64,000 nt of DNA from Panorpa germanica. Its lineage: Eukaryota > Arthropoda > Insecta > Mecoptera > Panorpidae. Every line of letters begins with the position of its first letter. Position 1 is the stretch's first letter. The position numbers and the translations under genes are program-made. The DNA is taken from assembly GCA_963678705.1 (NCBI GenBank), contig OY783211.1:9624603-9688602 (forward strand). Direction: 5' to 3'. The notes beneath the pieces are model-generated. The model was not told where the DNA came from. It saw nothing but the letters and a program-made list of their open reading frames with translations, and ran no database searches. Of the stretch, positions 1-13,700 are shown in pieces.

Positions 1-154
1 TACGGGTTACAACACAACTCGTATATAGCTACGCTTTGAAATATATTAAAGAAGTATTCTGTTTCACACATACAGACACACACCCTTACATTTATATTGA
101 ACTCGATACTTTCAATTAAAAAGTATTATATTTCACTTCGCTTCTGTTTGAATT

Positions 155-188
155 GAAACGACTCGAACGACTCGAACGACTCGAATGA
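155..188. repeat. 9-bp tandem repeat
   Basis: A 9-base unit (acgactcga) is repeated a little over three times. It lies in AT-rich DNA with no coding signal. It is a simple satellite-like stretch with no function that I can see. Confidence 0.75.
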
Positions 189-362
189 ATTCAATTCTAT
201 GTTCGAGATGCACAAAAAGAATACATATTTTCAAAGAGCTTGAAGTTATCTGTTTGAATACGTAGTATTACTGTACAGCGTCGGATTAAACTTCCACCGG
301 GCCCTAGACCAAATATAAATGAGGGCCCCATTTATATGTAATATACACTCATATTAATTTAT

Positions 363-930
363 AATAATACTAGCTTTCACCCCCGTCGCAAACGACGACT
401 GTCTTTTGTGCGTATTGAATTTCATTTCAAATTTTAATTCCAATTTGAAATTGAAATATTTAACTCGTTCTATATTAATTTTATTTATATAACAACAAAT
501 AATTTTTCATATAAACTGACTAATATAAATTTATAATTTTTTCGATAATTGACTAACTTTTTTTGCCCAAATTTTCTCTATTTTAAATTCCAAAATTTTG
601 AAACATGTTTGCATTTTATAGCATAATGCACATGCAAAATTTACCCTTTCTATCTTTTACAAATAAAAAGTTATACAGCAAAAAAGATCACACTTTTTCT
701 CCAGTTTTTCCAAAAATTACGGGTTTTCATAAATTTCAGAGAAAAATCCGGGGACGCCAAAAATCTTAGAATTTTTTTTCTCTACGAAATAGGCAATTTT
801 CAAAAACATTGACGGAGCCGTTTTCGAGCTACCATACAAAATTCAGTACCAAACATATAAGTCAAACAAGTCAAGTCAAGTCAAAAAGACATACAAGTCA
901 AATACACCTGGAACATTATAATATAGGATT
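363..930 (+). repeat. Degenerate retroelement-like repeat, long copy
   Basis: The block starts with a sequence resembling the tails of insect non-LTR elements (ctagctttcacccccgtcgc) and ends with acacctggaacattataa at 904-921. A shorter relative at about 22890-22992 shares an internal motif (aactcgttct-tattaatttta, 463-482 here) and the same end. No open frame survives. The family is not identified; the retroelement label is an inference from the 5' motif. Confidence 0.45.
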
Positions 931-2390
931 TCATCTAAAAGAGTCCTTATTCCTTTATCTCTTTTAAAAGCCATTATAAAATTTAATAATCCTTAAAAAG
1001 GTGTTCTTAGAATGTTTTATGAGTATGTTGTCGAATAAACGGAAAGATTTGTTTTTAAAAAGTAATAAAATAAGTCAATGAAACATCGATGAAGATATAT
1101 ATGTATGCCTATATAGATATAGGCATACAAAGTAAACACTGAAAGTTTTTGAACTTCTTGGTTGCAAATTTCATTTGTAAAAAGTTGAATTTGAATGTTA
1201 AAAGATTAAACGTTTAAAAGGTGGTAAGACTGTAAATATAATACATTCAGTACAAGTTGTTAAATAAAAATCAATTAATTTCTTTCAATTTTAAATTTGT
1301 AATATGTCTTTAAAAATATTTATAACAGTGTTAAGATCGATCTGATAAAGAAAGTTTCAAATTGTCTGACTTGTAGTTACGCTTTTCCGTATTTTATATT
1401 TGTTTTTGTTGCTTCAGTTTTTGTAGGAAAGATGCTTATAGAGAAAGCTTGATATACATTTGTTATTTTAAGTAAATCAAAATTAAAATAAATATACATA
1501 TTTCTCAAGAAATTGTCGAATTACAACGAACCGTCTACATACCGCCTGTAACACCATACTTACACAAACATGGTACTCATACAATAAACACAGCTGCCTA
1601 GTTTAGATGCCGTTTAGTCGATTCTCTTGATGTTTACAACATTCCCCATCTCTAAATATTACACTTGCAGAATACACGAGAACACATCAACAAACAGAAA
1701 CACTTAGTAAATAACATACAATAAATTACACAACCCCTGCAATTAAACCCCGCCGAGCTTCCTCCATGACGTAGCAGCTACGGAACGACGTTCTCATGCG
1801 GCGCGTAGAGCAACGGCTTGTCGCGCCGCGCCGCTACGTTCCGTTCCGTTCCGTGTCTACGCTGTGTTTGCCGGGTCTACGTCAACAATGAGAGATACAC
1901 CAACTTTAAATATACCCGTCTGCCTCAGAAACTTTAAATCCCAAACTGGGGTATAAGATTTCAGACATCCCGATCCTGGGATTTTCCTGAGGGACCTCTA
2001 CGTTATATGTCTACTGTTTTGCTTAAACTTGAGTTAAATAAAACCGTATAATTTATACGGTAATATATTACATTCAACAAATATTAAATAATTGTTCGTA
2101 CTTGTGCTAAGCAAAGATTTGTATTGTGTTTCTAGAACAACTGGAACATTACACGCTATTAGTTTTAAGCCATATTGACCTATGCAGTCACGTCCAATAG
2201 GAGACGAGAATATTACAATCTTAGTGCTAGTGACCTAGTCAGGGCCGGATAAACTTTTTCGAGGTCTGGAGTAAGTGGTCTAAATTCTCTGTTATATCTA
2301 GTCACATTTATCCTTCTCCGAACTCAAGTAACAATTATCTAGTATTACTATTTCCATAGTAATTTTACTGTGTAGTTCTTGCAGTTGTCT
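931..2390. other. Non-coding AT-rich stretch with a CpG-rich island
   Basis: No coding frame is supported here. The notable part is 1745-1880, which is rich in CpG and in ctacg/cgtag words in both orientations, against an otherwise AT-rich background. A similar island lies at 7265-7385. At about 2240 there is a short motif (cagggccggataaac) that resembles the ends of small MITEs seen at 286, 4425, 5932 and 40540. Confidence 0.5.
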
Positions 2391-2393
2391 TCA

Positions 2394-2575
2394 GGCGAAA
2401 TCAATTGTGAACTCTTTTTCTTAGTGGTCGTTTTTTTAATTTTCGATTGAAATAAATTTTAATACTTATTGGCGGTTTTTTTAAATATCCAAATGTTGAC
2501 GGAGTTATAGCTTGAGTTTAGTTGTAAGTTTGAATTTAAGAATGAAATGTATTAGGAAATGTATTACTGTAGATT
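2394..2575 (+). mobile_element. Fragment of the GGGCTTGTGTCC MITE family
   Basis: It contains diverged versions of cttagtggtcg, ttaattttcgattgaaa and aaatgttgacggagttatagc. These appear in the same order in the better copies starting at 35191 and 50615. The terminal repeats are gone. Confidence 0.6.
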
Positions 2576-3640
2576 GTAAAGCCGCAAGGCACGCAATTAA
2601 TATATAATAATAATAAGTAAAATTGTTTACGTAATAAGTAAACTAAACTTGTATAAACACTCTAGATGTCAAAATAGTGTTAAAATACTAAAAATGTTAA
2701 ATCAATAAATATTTGTGAAATCTGACTCTAAAAAATGAATTCATTTAATAACCTTAAACTTAAATAAAATACACTTACCCAACATTGCTTATTAAAAATC
2801 TTCTAACGCCATCTAACATCAGAATAAAGTTACAAAGTAAATAGTGCCTTTAATAGTTTCAACTCTTCGCTTGGTGTTTATTGGCGGAAAGAGAATATAG
2901 ATGATTAAAAGAGAGAGAGAGAGACTATATATTAAAGGAGAGAGAAAGAACGAGTAACTATTATTATTTCGCAGGTAACTACTATTATTTCAATTGTTAA
3001 ATATTTTACATAAAACAACAAAAATTATTTTTATTATTAAAAATAACAGTGCTTTGAAATTCCCCCTGAATAAACGTGATTTCTATTGCAGACACTTGTT
3101 ATTCTTCAGCTCTTCAGCGCTGCTGGTTAGTGGTTCTGGTTATACTCTGTTGATTTATCGGAAAGTTATTTGACAGGTCACCAAACTTGTAAGTACATGG
3201 TGCATTAAGTATTCAGATATTCGTGCAAATGTATTCGTGTGAATATGTGTGCCTGCCTGTGAGAGGAGGTGTGAGGTCTATCAAACAGTATTTATGTAAT
3301 TCCATACTGTTATTGCTCCTCCATACCATACCACTGATAAAACATTTAATATTTGTAAAATATGCGTAGCAGTGTTATTGTTTCAATTCTGTTTTTATAC
3401 GAGTTGATTTATATAAACGAACTTCTTCAATAACACGTCCCACCACGCCCCTCTTTCCCGTGGAAATACAACATTCAACGTTGATTATTATTCATCAATT
3501 ATTTCATTTTGATATTTGACCATTTATTTGTAATTTTAGGAATTCGTTTAACCTCAAAATATTATTTGACGTGTACATCATACGTCTGTACCAAAATTTC
3601 TCTCGTTAATTGTATAGATAAGATTGTATATCAACGGTGT
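2576..3640. other. Non-coding stretch, no feature recognised
   Basis: AT-rich DNA with a short (GA)n run near 2910-2926. I see no exon, RNA gene or terminal repeats. Confidence 0.5.
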
Positions 3641-3644
3641 TCAA

Positions 3645-4044
3645 ATCAGGACCCGCTACTGCAGGGGCGGCTTTAGCCATTGCGAGGCCCCGGGGTAGCA
3701 GATATTTGCAAGGCACTTGTTCTTTGTATAATTTATGTTAATTGTAAGTAAGTATTTTTGATGATAATTGACGAGAAATAAAATTTTATATTGGAAGTGT
3801 TATAAAAGTTAAGAAGCACAAAGACGACAAATATTAATGATGATAAACTAAGCAACATGAATGCGTTAAAAGATATACGCAGTTATTCTAGTGGGATTTC
3901 TAAAGAACGAGGCGCTAGATTCAAATACATATATAGTAATGAATTTTTGTACTTGGGTTATTGCGCGAGAATGCGAGGCCCCTGGCGGTTGCCCTGCTTG
4001 CCACCCACAAAGGCCGCCTCTGCGCTACTGCGGTACTCTTAAAC
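3645..4044. mobile_element. Small non-autonomous element with GC-rich inverted ends
   Basis: The left end (gctactgcaggggcggcttt) is related to the reverse complement of the right end (gtaccgcagtagcgcagaggcgg). The core is AT-rich. Two overlapping frames of 61-91 codons inside it show no family motif and are not called as genes. It abuts the MITE that starts at 4059. Confidence 0.5.
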
Positions 4045-4058
4045 AGGTATGCAACTAT

Positions 4059-4279
4059 CCCAGTAAACAATTTGGTGACGTGTCCTGTTTTGTTCTATCA
4101 CTATTGCACTTCAAATATAGTTCGCATCAACTTTTTCTTCATTTGTATTCCGATAGCCATTTGTAGCCGATAAAATTGACATTTTATATGAACGATAGTA
4201 AGAAACTGAACTCTTTTATGACAAAATATCATACGCATCTTGAATATGATGGCAAAGTGAGTCCAAAATGTTTACCGGG
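4059..4279 (+). mobile_element. CCCAGTAAACA MITE, copy 1
   Basis: It begins cccagtaaacaatttgg and ends ccaaaatgtttaccggg, so the ends are inverted repeats. The internal landmark gttcgcatcaactttttctt is shared with copies at 15972-16233 and 23653-23906. It has no coding capacity. Confidence 0.85.
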
Positions 4280-4421
4280 TACTTAGGAAATTAATTTTTT
4301 TATACATTTTTTATTTTTTTAAACATTTTTAATTTTATTTAAGCAAGTATTTAACGTTGGCCTATTTCCGATGCTAAGTTCTAGCGCCAACGACCTCTCC
4401 TATCGACCTCTCGACCTATTG

Positions 4422-4585
4422 CAGGCCCGGATTTGGGCGAGAGAGGCCTCCACAAGAGAGGAGCCCCCACAACAGAGATAAAAGCAATAAATTTTTGAAA
4501 GACGGAAATAGTTAGGGGCCTTCGCTCCTTCGTTGCCCCAGGGCCTCCACAACTCTAAATCCGGCACTGGACCTACGACATAATA
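4422..4585. mobile_element. Short MITE with CCGGATTT ends
   Basis: The left end (gcaggcccggatttgggcg) and the reverse complement of the right end (ccagtgccggatttagag) match. The length is about 160 bp. Related end motifs occur singly at about 286, 2240, 5932 and 40540. Confidence 0.6.
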
Positions 4586-4779
4586 TTGACAGTATTTGTA
4601 GTATCGTGGCCTCATATATGTGACCGATATCGCTGCCTCCTAAGTTTTATGGTTGCGACATATAATTAAATTAATTCTGATGACAACCAAACCCAAAAAA
4701 TATAGCGTTGACCTACGAATTGAACCTGAAAACTGCATTAACTGTCTAGCAATAGAACTATATTTCGTTTCATTAGTTA

Positions 4780-5026
4780 GGGATCATTCATAAATTACGT
4801 CACACAAATTTCATGATATTTTAACATCCCCGTCCCCATTGTCACACATTGTGAAACACGTCCCACTGTTGTGACGTCAAACACTATTTGGTGTTATTTT
4901 TGTTTTATGAAGATGAACTAGATGTGACGTACGAAATTCATGACTACTCTCCCTCTTATCACATTTTGTCACACTATAGGGACCCCCTCCTCCCAATTTG
5001 CGTGTCACATAATTAATGGATGGCCT
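4780..5026. mobile_element. TTACGTCACAC MITE, copy 1
   Basis: The left end holds cataaattacgtcacacaaa, and the right end is an imperfect inverted copy (gtgtcacataattaatggat). The interior is rich in gtcaca/tgtgac words. Related copies are at 9059-9275 and 17677-17920. Confidence 0.75.
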
Positions 5027-6085
5027 GGCCTCTTAACAAGCTTCACCTAAAGAGCTGCTGTCGATTGAGCTTCATGCGGAACCTTTCCATCCTGTTATTC
5101 TTTTATTATTAAAAGGTATTCTTAAATGGTAAAGAGCTACCTCTTTAAATATCCATGAGATAAACATATTAAATAATACAACTTGAGCCATGATAAAAAT
5201 CTACGCGCGCACACTAGACTTCAGTACGGGCAAAAATACTTCCTAATTATTTTTTAAAGGCTTCCATAAAATATAAACAAAGGCTTCAGTAAATATTCGC
5301 GGAAGGGTTCGCTAGAAACTGATTTATTTACAAAAAACAGGATAGTGTCCTTGTTATCTCATCAACGCTTTATCATCTAACCACAGTCGTCGCAAAACAT
5401 ACGCGCACACACACAGACAAACGGAGTATAACTAAAACAATTAACCTACACAAATTAAATGCCCGTAAAATGTTTACGGTCTGCAAATAGGAAATAAGAT
5501 ACAACTGGATACCAGAAAGGTCACCCTCCCTCCATAAATTCAGCAGAAAAGACCCTTTTGTTTTATATTAAACGTTTTATAGAATTGTTTTTATGCTCAC
5601 TTATTTGATTGTTTAGATGTGACACTTTCCAAAATATATATAAAAAAAGGTTCAAAAATAATGGGTTCATCATTACATAAACCATATTCTTCATTGGTTG
5701 AAAAAAGAAACAGTTAGAGAAATAACCCTACTTTAGTATGAATATACAATAAATATTGTGACCCTAAGGGTTTTACTTTGATTTCTAAGTTCTACAGATG
5801 CTGGCGACCCTTACTTTAAGGGTTAATGCCTCAGGTACTTGAATAGTAGATTAGAACAAAGTTGATCAAAGTGTAAGATTATAACCAAAGTAGCAATACA
5901 GAAATTGTTTACTTAGATTAGTTAGAACAGTGCCGTATTTAGTTTGGGGGTGCTCTAATTCTTCTGTCATAAAATGCTGACTGCTTTCGTTGAAATGAAG
6001 ATGCAATTTTTCGTGTAATGCATGAAGAACGAATTTTGTTACTTTGAAATATTAGTTTCTACTACACAGCACTACATATTAATAA
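5027..6085. other. Non-coding stretch, no gene recognised
   Basis: AT-rich. The motif cagtgccgtatttagtttgg at 5932 resembles a MITE end. Nothing else is supportable. Confidence 0.45.
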
Positions 6086-6425
6086 GCTTGACTGTCAGGA
6101 CCTCAAATATCCAATAATTTTTTAATAAATCAAAATATTATAAAAGATATTAACAATTAAAATAGTCTTTCGTAACCCATTAATCATTAAAGAGATGTAA
6201 CGTTCTAGAAAATAAATCTGCGTGCGATGTCACATCCTATTCCTACTCTCTTCGCTTTTGTGAACACCATCTCTTTTATACAACAGAATGTAAAAGAGAT
6301 GCCAGTGTCAGTTGATGCGACAGTTGTTACTTACAAATGGGTTGTCCAACCTATAAAAATTTAAATTGTGTTTGTTGTGAACAAGAAAAAATAATCTCGA
6401 TTACTTATTTGTTCACTGACGTCAT
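6086..6425 (-). mobile_element. GGGCTTGTGTCC-family MITE fragment, reversed
   Basis: It carries aggacctcaaatatccaat, ttaatcattaaagag, atctcttttatacaacagaa and ataatctcgattacttattt. These are shared in order with 62386-62635. The first part is the reverse complement of the right arm of the copy at 50615-51254. Confidence 0.65.
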
Positions 6426-7264
6426 ATGCAGAACTAGCACAAGAAAGTCAACTTCAAAGTGCGCGTACTAGAACGTTCATTAAGTTCAAATATATCCACT
6501 TCATTTATTTCAAAATCTATAATCTACATCTAAATTAAGCAAAACGCATAAAATATCTAAAAAAAAAAACAATTTGCTATATAAAACTTTATAAAGATAC
6601 AATTCGTGCAGAGGTGCTTGGCCATGCCTTTATCTTAATAACAAATTAAATATTTATTTAAGAAAACTTAAATTTGAAATATGATATTAGCGAGAGATGA
6701 TCTCGAGGGTATCCACCCGAGAATATCTCGAGGCGGAATTTCCTGAATATTGTTCTCTCAGCTCTCATTTCTTAAAAAATCTTCGAACGATCTCTAGAGA
6801 CTGTAAGTTATTTTGTTTCCTTTTTTGTGATAAGTAATAACCATATTGACTTTAACTTTTTAAATACAATTAATAATTGATTTGCTTGATATTACATTTG
6901 CATTTTTAATTAATTTCTATTATACTATATTAATTTGTTTATTTACTCGTACATAGCAAAGAAATGGATAACTGAACATTTTACATTTTGTAAGTTTTTC
7001 AATGTGGCGATTCTTTATCAAAATTACTTTTATATATCTTATCTTGCTGTTAACTTTTTTTCAAGAAATAATAATATACGAGTATTCTGTATAATTTTCA
7101 TGTGCTAACTTGTTATGGCTTTTAAATAAAAAGTTCAGTGTAGAAGATATAGTAAAAAGTAAACAATTCAAACCAAAGAAACAATAAAAGAAATAAGTGA
7201 AATATTTTATCTTAAGACGTTTTAGTTACATCAAGCGAATCCGTATCAACACATAAGTGGTTGT
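6426..7264. other. Non-coding AT-rich stretch
   Basis: No coding frame, repeat end or RNA gene recognised. The stretch lies just upstream of the CpG-rich island that starts at about 7265. Confidence 0.45.
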
Positions 7265-7649
7265 ACCTGAGGTTAATGGGCTGCTACGCCGTGCTACGGT
7301 AGACTCTGCACTGTGTTACCGTAGCACATAGACGTAGCACATAACACGTAGCCCGTAGCACGTAGCGTGCTGGCTGTGCAGCATTGGCGCTTAGTTTTGT
7401 TTCGACAGTTAACTGTACAACACTTGATCTTGCGCTTCGACTGAAACATCCAGTCCAGCGGATTTAAAACAGACGGTTATTTACAAACCGCTAATCAACA
7501 TACAAGCAACGGAAAATCTAACTTTTGTGAGTTTCTCTAGAGCTGCTTTTTCATTATAAACTAATGAAATTCGAAAAGTGAATAATTACAACAGTTTCGA
7601 CAACTACAAGTGTTTTTTTTTATATCTTCTATTAAAAGTTGGCGAGGTA
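7265..7649 (+). promoter_or_regulatory. Candidate promoter and 5' UTR exon
   Basis: A GC-rich, CpG-rich island (7265-7385) of degenerate gctacg/cgtagcac words is followed by AT-rich sequence that ends in ttggcgag|gtaagt, a strong donor at 7650. Such an arrangement fits a TSS with a non-coding first exon. klingon is the next gene on this strand, so it could be the klg leader, but no transcript evidence exists and the link is an inference. Confidence 0.3.
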
Positions 7650-9058
7650 AGTTTTAAAATTATTCGTTTTAAATTTTTCAAGTCATGTAGAAAATAATTA
7701 CCTGCTAAACATGAAGCATAAATGTAACATAAAAGCATGTTAAAATTTATGTAATGAAGTTGTCTGACCAATATTTTACGAGCTCGTTGTTAATAGTACG
7801 ACTCTGTATCGGAAATGGAACTAGAAAACTATGGACGTACTAATTTTTATATGATGTTATAAAAATTAATGTCATAAAACTTTTACAGCTTTATGTCACA
7901 TATTAATTTTTACTTGCAAATCTCACAGTATATATATATTTATTTTAGAATCATAATAGGGGTTGATAGCCCTAAGACATTTAAACTTAATTCACACAAG
8001 AAATTAGTTGCCCCTAGTAAAATTTAATTTACGGCGAAGGTGCAACTAAAACTAAAGCTGAATTCACAGTTTTAGTTCTTTTAAAATAATTACTAACTTT
8101 AAATAAAAATTAAAAATACATTTATATTCCATAAATCTCCTAGAAGCGAGCGGACTGTTTTAATTTAAATAGTTGCTTTATAAATTAAAATAATGTGATT
8201 TTAATTTAAGTTTGTTTCGAATATATTAAGCGGAACGAATTATTCTTTTTTCTGAACATTTGAGGAAAATTATAAAACTTTTTGTTTAATTACTATTTGT
8301 AATTGAAATAAATAATTTTTATCGTTAGATACCATTACCATCATTTGCATTCTTCATCTACTTTAGAATTAGTGTTTCTTTCAGTCATTTTAAGTTATTT
8401 CACAGAGGTGTTATTTTAAATTTCGCGCCATTTTTTAACTGTTAATATACAACATTCATTGGGGTGACATTTGACAGATATTGAGTTCCATTATTAACCT
8501 CAGAGTTTTTACTTTGAATTAAAATAAATATATCACAAATTTTCACGAAAATATTGCGCTTCTCTGTTGATTTAAAATGATAACCCTTGTAGATAGAGCT
8601 CGGATGGTAAACTTGAAGTATCAGCATAATTATAGACTGTAACATATTATGCGTAAAAATGTAACTAGTCTCCTAATGACATTTTCCATCTTGATAAAAA
8701 GTTACATCTGTCATAAGTACATTAATGTCCTCGTAATATTCAATCAATTACTTTTTGTAAGCCAATTATTGTTTTGTCGTTATATCCGTTTTTAATTTGT
8801 TTGTTCTAACTTTATCAGATTACGGGACTAAAATATTCTTAATTCATGATTCTTAATATAAATAATTTTTAACTCCAAAAAGAAACTTTTGGAAGGTAAG
8901 CGTTTAACAAGTCGCATCAAACGCATTGTTTTTATTTAATAAAACAATGGAGAGAAAGGAAGCGGAAGGAATGGCTCATATAGTATATGTATCACATTCA
9001 TATTACAATAAAATACGTTTAGAAGTAAATGTACCGTAAATTCCACATAACTGTGTTA
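7650..9058. other. Non-coding stretch, possibly klg intron
   Basis: AT-rich. I see no exon or repeat that I can support. It would be intronic if the 7265-7649 exon belongs to klg. Confidence 0.35.
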
Positions 9059-9275
9059 ATGGGTCGTCTACAAATTTACGTCACACAAATTTTACAGTTT
9101 TCAAACTGCCTCTCATCGCCCCCTGTTTGCATTATCACGTCTTGTCGGACATTTGAAAGAAAAAAAAGACTAATGTCTTTTCTTTTTGGAATTTAAATTT
9201 TAGATTAGTTGTGTCGTATTGTCACACCTTGGATACTCCCCCCTTGCTTTGAGTGTGACGTAATTAATGGATGAT
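9059..9275. mobile_element. TTACGTCACAC MITE, copy 2
   Basis: It starts with a diverged ctacaaatttacgtcacaca and ends with gtgtgacgtaattaatggat. This is the same end structure as 4780-5026. The interior has diverged. Confidence 0.7.
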
Positions 9276-10390
9276 AGAAGGTAGTTTCCATAATAAAATA
9301 TTCTCTAGTCATTTCAATGACTCTTTATATCTACCTTCCTGATTCCACGAGGAGTTTGATGTCACGTAGCCGATAATTCCGTGTTACATTTTTACGTTTT
9401 TAATTGTCTATTTATTTTCTCATCAAACTTTGACGCTTTTGTAAACAAAAACGAGCAAATGATTGATGAGCTATAGCGGACGCCCATAATTTCGTGTTTA
9501 CGTCAGCCATTGTGTATACCGTATATAAATAGTTTGTCAAAGGGCTAAAAGTGTGAAGAACAAATAATAACAAGGTTGGTTCTAGCAAAAGGCTTCAATA
9601 ATGTAACATGAAGATGTTCCAGGTTAGATTTCAGATATGAATAATGAAAATCGCTAGCAGAATGAGTCGTTAGCTTTTGTCTTGAGCGTCTTATTTTCTT
9701 GCTTTGATTTTTATTTCATACAATGGATTATTTTATGAATTGTCGTTCGGCGTATAGAGTTATCTAACGGTCTAGACACCATAAAAGTTCTAGATTATCG
9801 AACGGCGCCCATTATAATATTGAAATATCTATTATTATTATTTAAGTTAACTCATAACTCAATAAATTCGTAGGATGACATATAGAATAAAAAATCCATA
9901 TGATTTTTAGATAGTACCAGCCTTCAAACAATATGTGTCTAAATTTCATGATATTCAGACCATTAGTTTAAGAGTTACAGTAGTTTTACTGATGGTTAAT
10001 GTTGTTAACTTAGAATGCATATCTGGTATTTGCTTGTAATTCCCCTTCCACTACACAATCAATTACAGCTACTAATTAGTACCACCAATTGAGCTTCCTA
10101 GATACAAATTTCATTCTCATTATCCTTCCCCCGCTGTGTTATTGTTCAGCGTTTAAGAAGATCGGTGAAGCGGATCAAATTCCAGACGAATCAAGTGCTG
10201 CATCGTGCTGTGCGCTTATAAGCTCTCATTCTCAATGCAATTAATTTCACTCAAATTAACATGAAGTCGATGCATATGTAGATGTGGTTGATCATGCATA
10301 CACGCAGACCCAGATGCGAGCAGCTCCCCGTTGCCTCCGCCCTTCAAATGATTTATTTAAAAAATTACGTAAATCTGAATATTATAAAAT
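9276..10390. other. Non-coding stretch with one retroelement-tail fragment
   Basis: At about 9880-9995 there is sequence that matches, in reverse complement, the region near 30970-31090. Both carry the accattagtttaagagttac theme and an aaatttcatgata theme. No coding exon is visible. Confidence 0.4.
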
Positions 10391-10735
10391 ACCAGCTGTC
10401 CCGGCCACGCGTTGCTGTGCCTAACGTAGCGCCATCTATTGAATATTTACTCAATCTAGTCAACAGATTTCGATTTACTCAACAGAATATTTACTCAATC
10501 TAGTCAACAGATGTCGCCATCATCGTCGCCCGATGTCATATGTCATATACAGATAATTAATAGACAAATAATTAGCAATAAGATAAATAAATTGAGATGT
10601 AAGCTATCCTATCTTTCAAGTTGGATCAAACTGCACAGGGTGTACAAATTTGATTAAAATCGGTTAAGTAGTTTAGGAGTCCATCGGCGACAAACACGGA
10701 CAAACAACGTGACACGTAATTTATATATATTAAGA
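10391..10735 (+). mobile_element. Non-LTR retroelement 3' tail (RTE-like), copy A
   Basis: It starts agctgtcccggccacgcgtt and ends with gtgacacgtaatttatatat followed by attaag. The aatcggttaagtagtttagg block is typical of the widespread insect LINE/SINE 3' ends that I know as RTE-like. Other copies are at 33255-33590 (reverse), 57811-58148 and 58149-58494. Open frames inside (such as 10282-10503) are repeat readthrough. Confidence 0.65.
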
Positions 10736-13700
10736 TAAGATATTGCGCTATTTTTCCTTTTATTTAACTTAATTCTTTAAATTTATTTAATATCTTATTA
10801 TATATAATAACTTATAAGTTATTATAATGACAATTTATACTGGTCCTGGAATCAGAGTTATATTTTCTTGCTTTAGTTGTTATTTATAGATAGATTATGT
10901 GCTTATCGCATAATCTTATTAAATAGCGGTGTAGTGAACATATATGACACCACGAGAACTTCCAATATAATAGGAGGAAAGTTATGTATTTTTGACATTT
11001 ATTATTTATTACAAATAAAAGATTTATAGGTTAGAAAAGAGAATTCTTGTTTTAAATATTTATTAGAGCAGTGTGGTTCTTGCTAGTTCATTTACATGAT
11101 ACTGTCGTTAGAGATTGGGAAGTATCTTACACCCTTTGAACCCTCTTTATGACCGACCCTGGATACAGATATGATTTATAATAATTGTGTTTAGCATTTC
11201 GTGCTATAACAAATAAATACTTATTTGTATTCATTATTTTAGCCATTAGTAGTAATACAAATTAACAACGCGTTCGATTTTTATCATAATAAATAACTGT
11301 ATTCGAATGAAAATATATATAAAGGTTAAGTGCATTTTGTAAAAAACATAATAAAAAAACTACCAGCGCTGCACATATTTTACTACAACATTTTAAATTC
11401 TTTACATACAATATTTAAGAGGCTAATCTAGAAGCGGGGTTTGAGAAAAGCTTTGAAGTACGATTACCTGCCCGTCTAGAACATGTAGTACACTGAGACG
11501 AGCAGAAAGCTTGCAAAATTAAGTCTTACAATCTTCCTTTGCATACTTACTTTAAATTTCAATTATGTTCTTTATTACATAAATTTAGTTATTCGTAAAG
11601 AGTTTTTGAAATAAGAGCTTTAAGCTCTCAGACGAGTTTAGTATTTTATAAAATAAAATGTTTATGATTGCACAGTGACAGTTGACCTAGTTTAGACTCA
11701 GGAAGGTCAACCGCCTCCCCACAGCTCCAGACCAACTAACAGACTAGGTTAGAACAATATAAAAGTCTAGCGTTAGGAAGTAAGAGCGCTTCAAGATGGA
11801 CTTGATTTCACATGATGAACACATGACTTAACACGAATACGAGTGAAGCAGCATTATACATCGCGGGTGGTGTACTCGGGCAATTGGACGTTAAATGTAT
11901 GAAAAAGTACCAGTGGAAAATAATAACTCTTAGAATAAATGCATTTTTACTTTGAATCGTTTAAGCAAAATTCATGTTTAAAAACTGAGATATTTTCTTG
12001 TTACCATTTGCGAACTATTGATAGTTTTTCTTTAATCCTGCACCCTAATATCTGAAAAATGTAAAATATTCCAAATACAAATATCCTGTTCTTTAGTATA
12101 TGATTTATGATACGAAGAACTTTTGAAAAGCAATTCTTTAACAAAGTTGGCAAAGTAAATTTTGGCAATGATAAACGGTTTTTAATATTCCTTTGTTGTT
12201 TATACCCGAGTATTACAGGACAATTAATATTTATGGAACGTCAAAATATCCTATAAGGAGTCGTTTACCATAGATAGTCGGATATTTCTTTCAATTTAAA
12301 ACTATCCCTTAACTTAAGTAACTTTTATAAATGTTTTGAAGGAAATACATCTTAAAGCTATACAACGTTCTTTTATTTCAATCTTTTCTTAAAATAAACA
12401 TGGTCAGAAAACAAACTTTCATGCGTTAATAATGCGTCAACAGCGTTACACATAACTGAAACTATGATTTTATTAATCCGAAATAAGGTAGATTTATTTT
12501 ATAAAAGTAATAAAATAGGTAACAAAACGTTCTATATTACCCACTAAACAGTTACATATATGTAAGGTTTATTTAATATAAAGAAGTTTACTTTTTACAT
12601 TTTTAGATTATTATATTGTAAGATTACATAACAAAATATATCTTTCGACATAAATTTACGTTTTCTAACGTTAATAAAACTTTTTATGGAAGATTAAATA
12701 ATGACAAATACTGAAATAATACAACAATAAAATATTTTTAATGTTTTTTGGCAATAATTTATTTAATGGCAATGTAAAATTCGGTAAATAACAAAATGTA
12801 ATGGTTATGTAAAAAATATTACGTGACTCTCTAAACTTTAAACGTAAACTCATGTAATATTTTAGCACTAGCACTAATAAAACAACTGGTGTAACACAAT
12901 CCTTACACTGAAATCAGCTTCTAAAGATTTTCCACCTTCAAGTTTTATTCCTGGTAAAAGTAATCAAACTTAAGAGCAGAGAATGTTACAAAGCTGTACG
13001 TCATATCATCGTCGCGTCGTTTCGCTAAAATACCTTCCCTAAGTACGGAGATAAAAGGAACTGTAAGAATTTAAAACATATTCTAATTATTTAGCTTAAA
13101 ATATGTTTCATGAAATATTTTCACCGGAATCTAATTCATTTATATTTCGTTGAACACAGAAATATGAAAGCTTTAAGTAGTATACACTCGGCTTGCATTA
13201 CTTCTACTACAGCACTCTCTTAATACGACATTCTTTGTAGAGAGGTACGGTAGGTGATAAAGATGAATAAAATGAAAATGTCTCAATAACTGATTCAATT
13301 GATAGTCATAGTTTTTTTTATTTTAAGGCAAAGTACAACTTCTGAGTGTATTTGGATAGTTAAAAATAGTGCGAATTTTAAAATGACAGCTCTAATTGAA
13401 AGACTCTTTAAAAGTTGCTTTAGTTTTTGAGATAATGTAAGTTTTAAATTTCAGAGATAGGTATTTTATAATATTAAAACAAATAAAACATATTTTTTTA
13501 TACAAGAAATACATTTTTGTCAATTTCATATTTAATATTTTGTTGAATATTTTTCGAACTTCTTTCTGGCCACAACATAATTTCTTGTTCATATAATTCA
13601 TGATTATGATAACTTCAAGTCATTATCCTTATTGAAAATTTTACCATTCAAATAGTTTTGCAGACCCCGAAATATTTGATAATGGGATGATGCAAAGACA

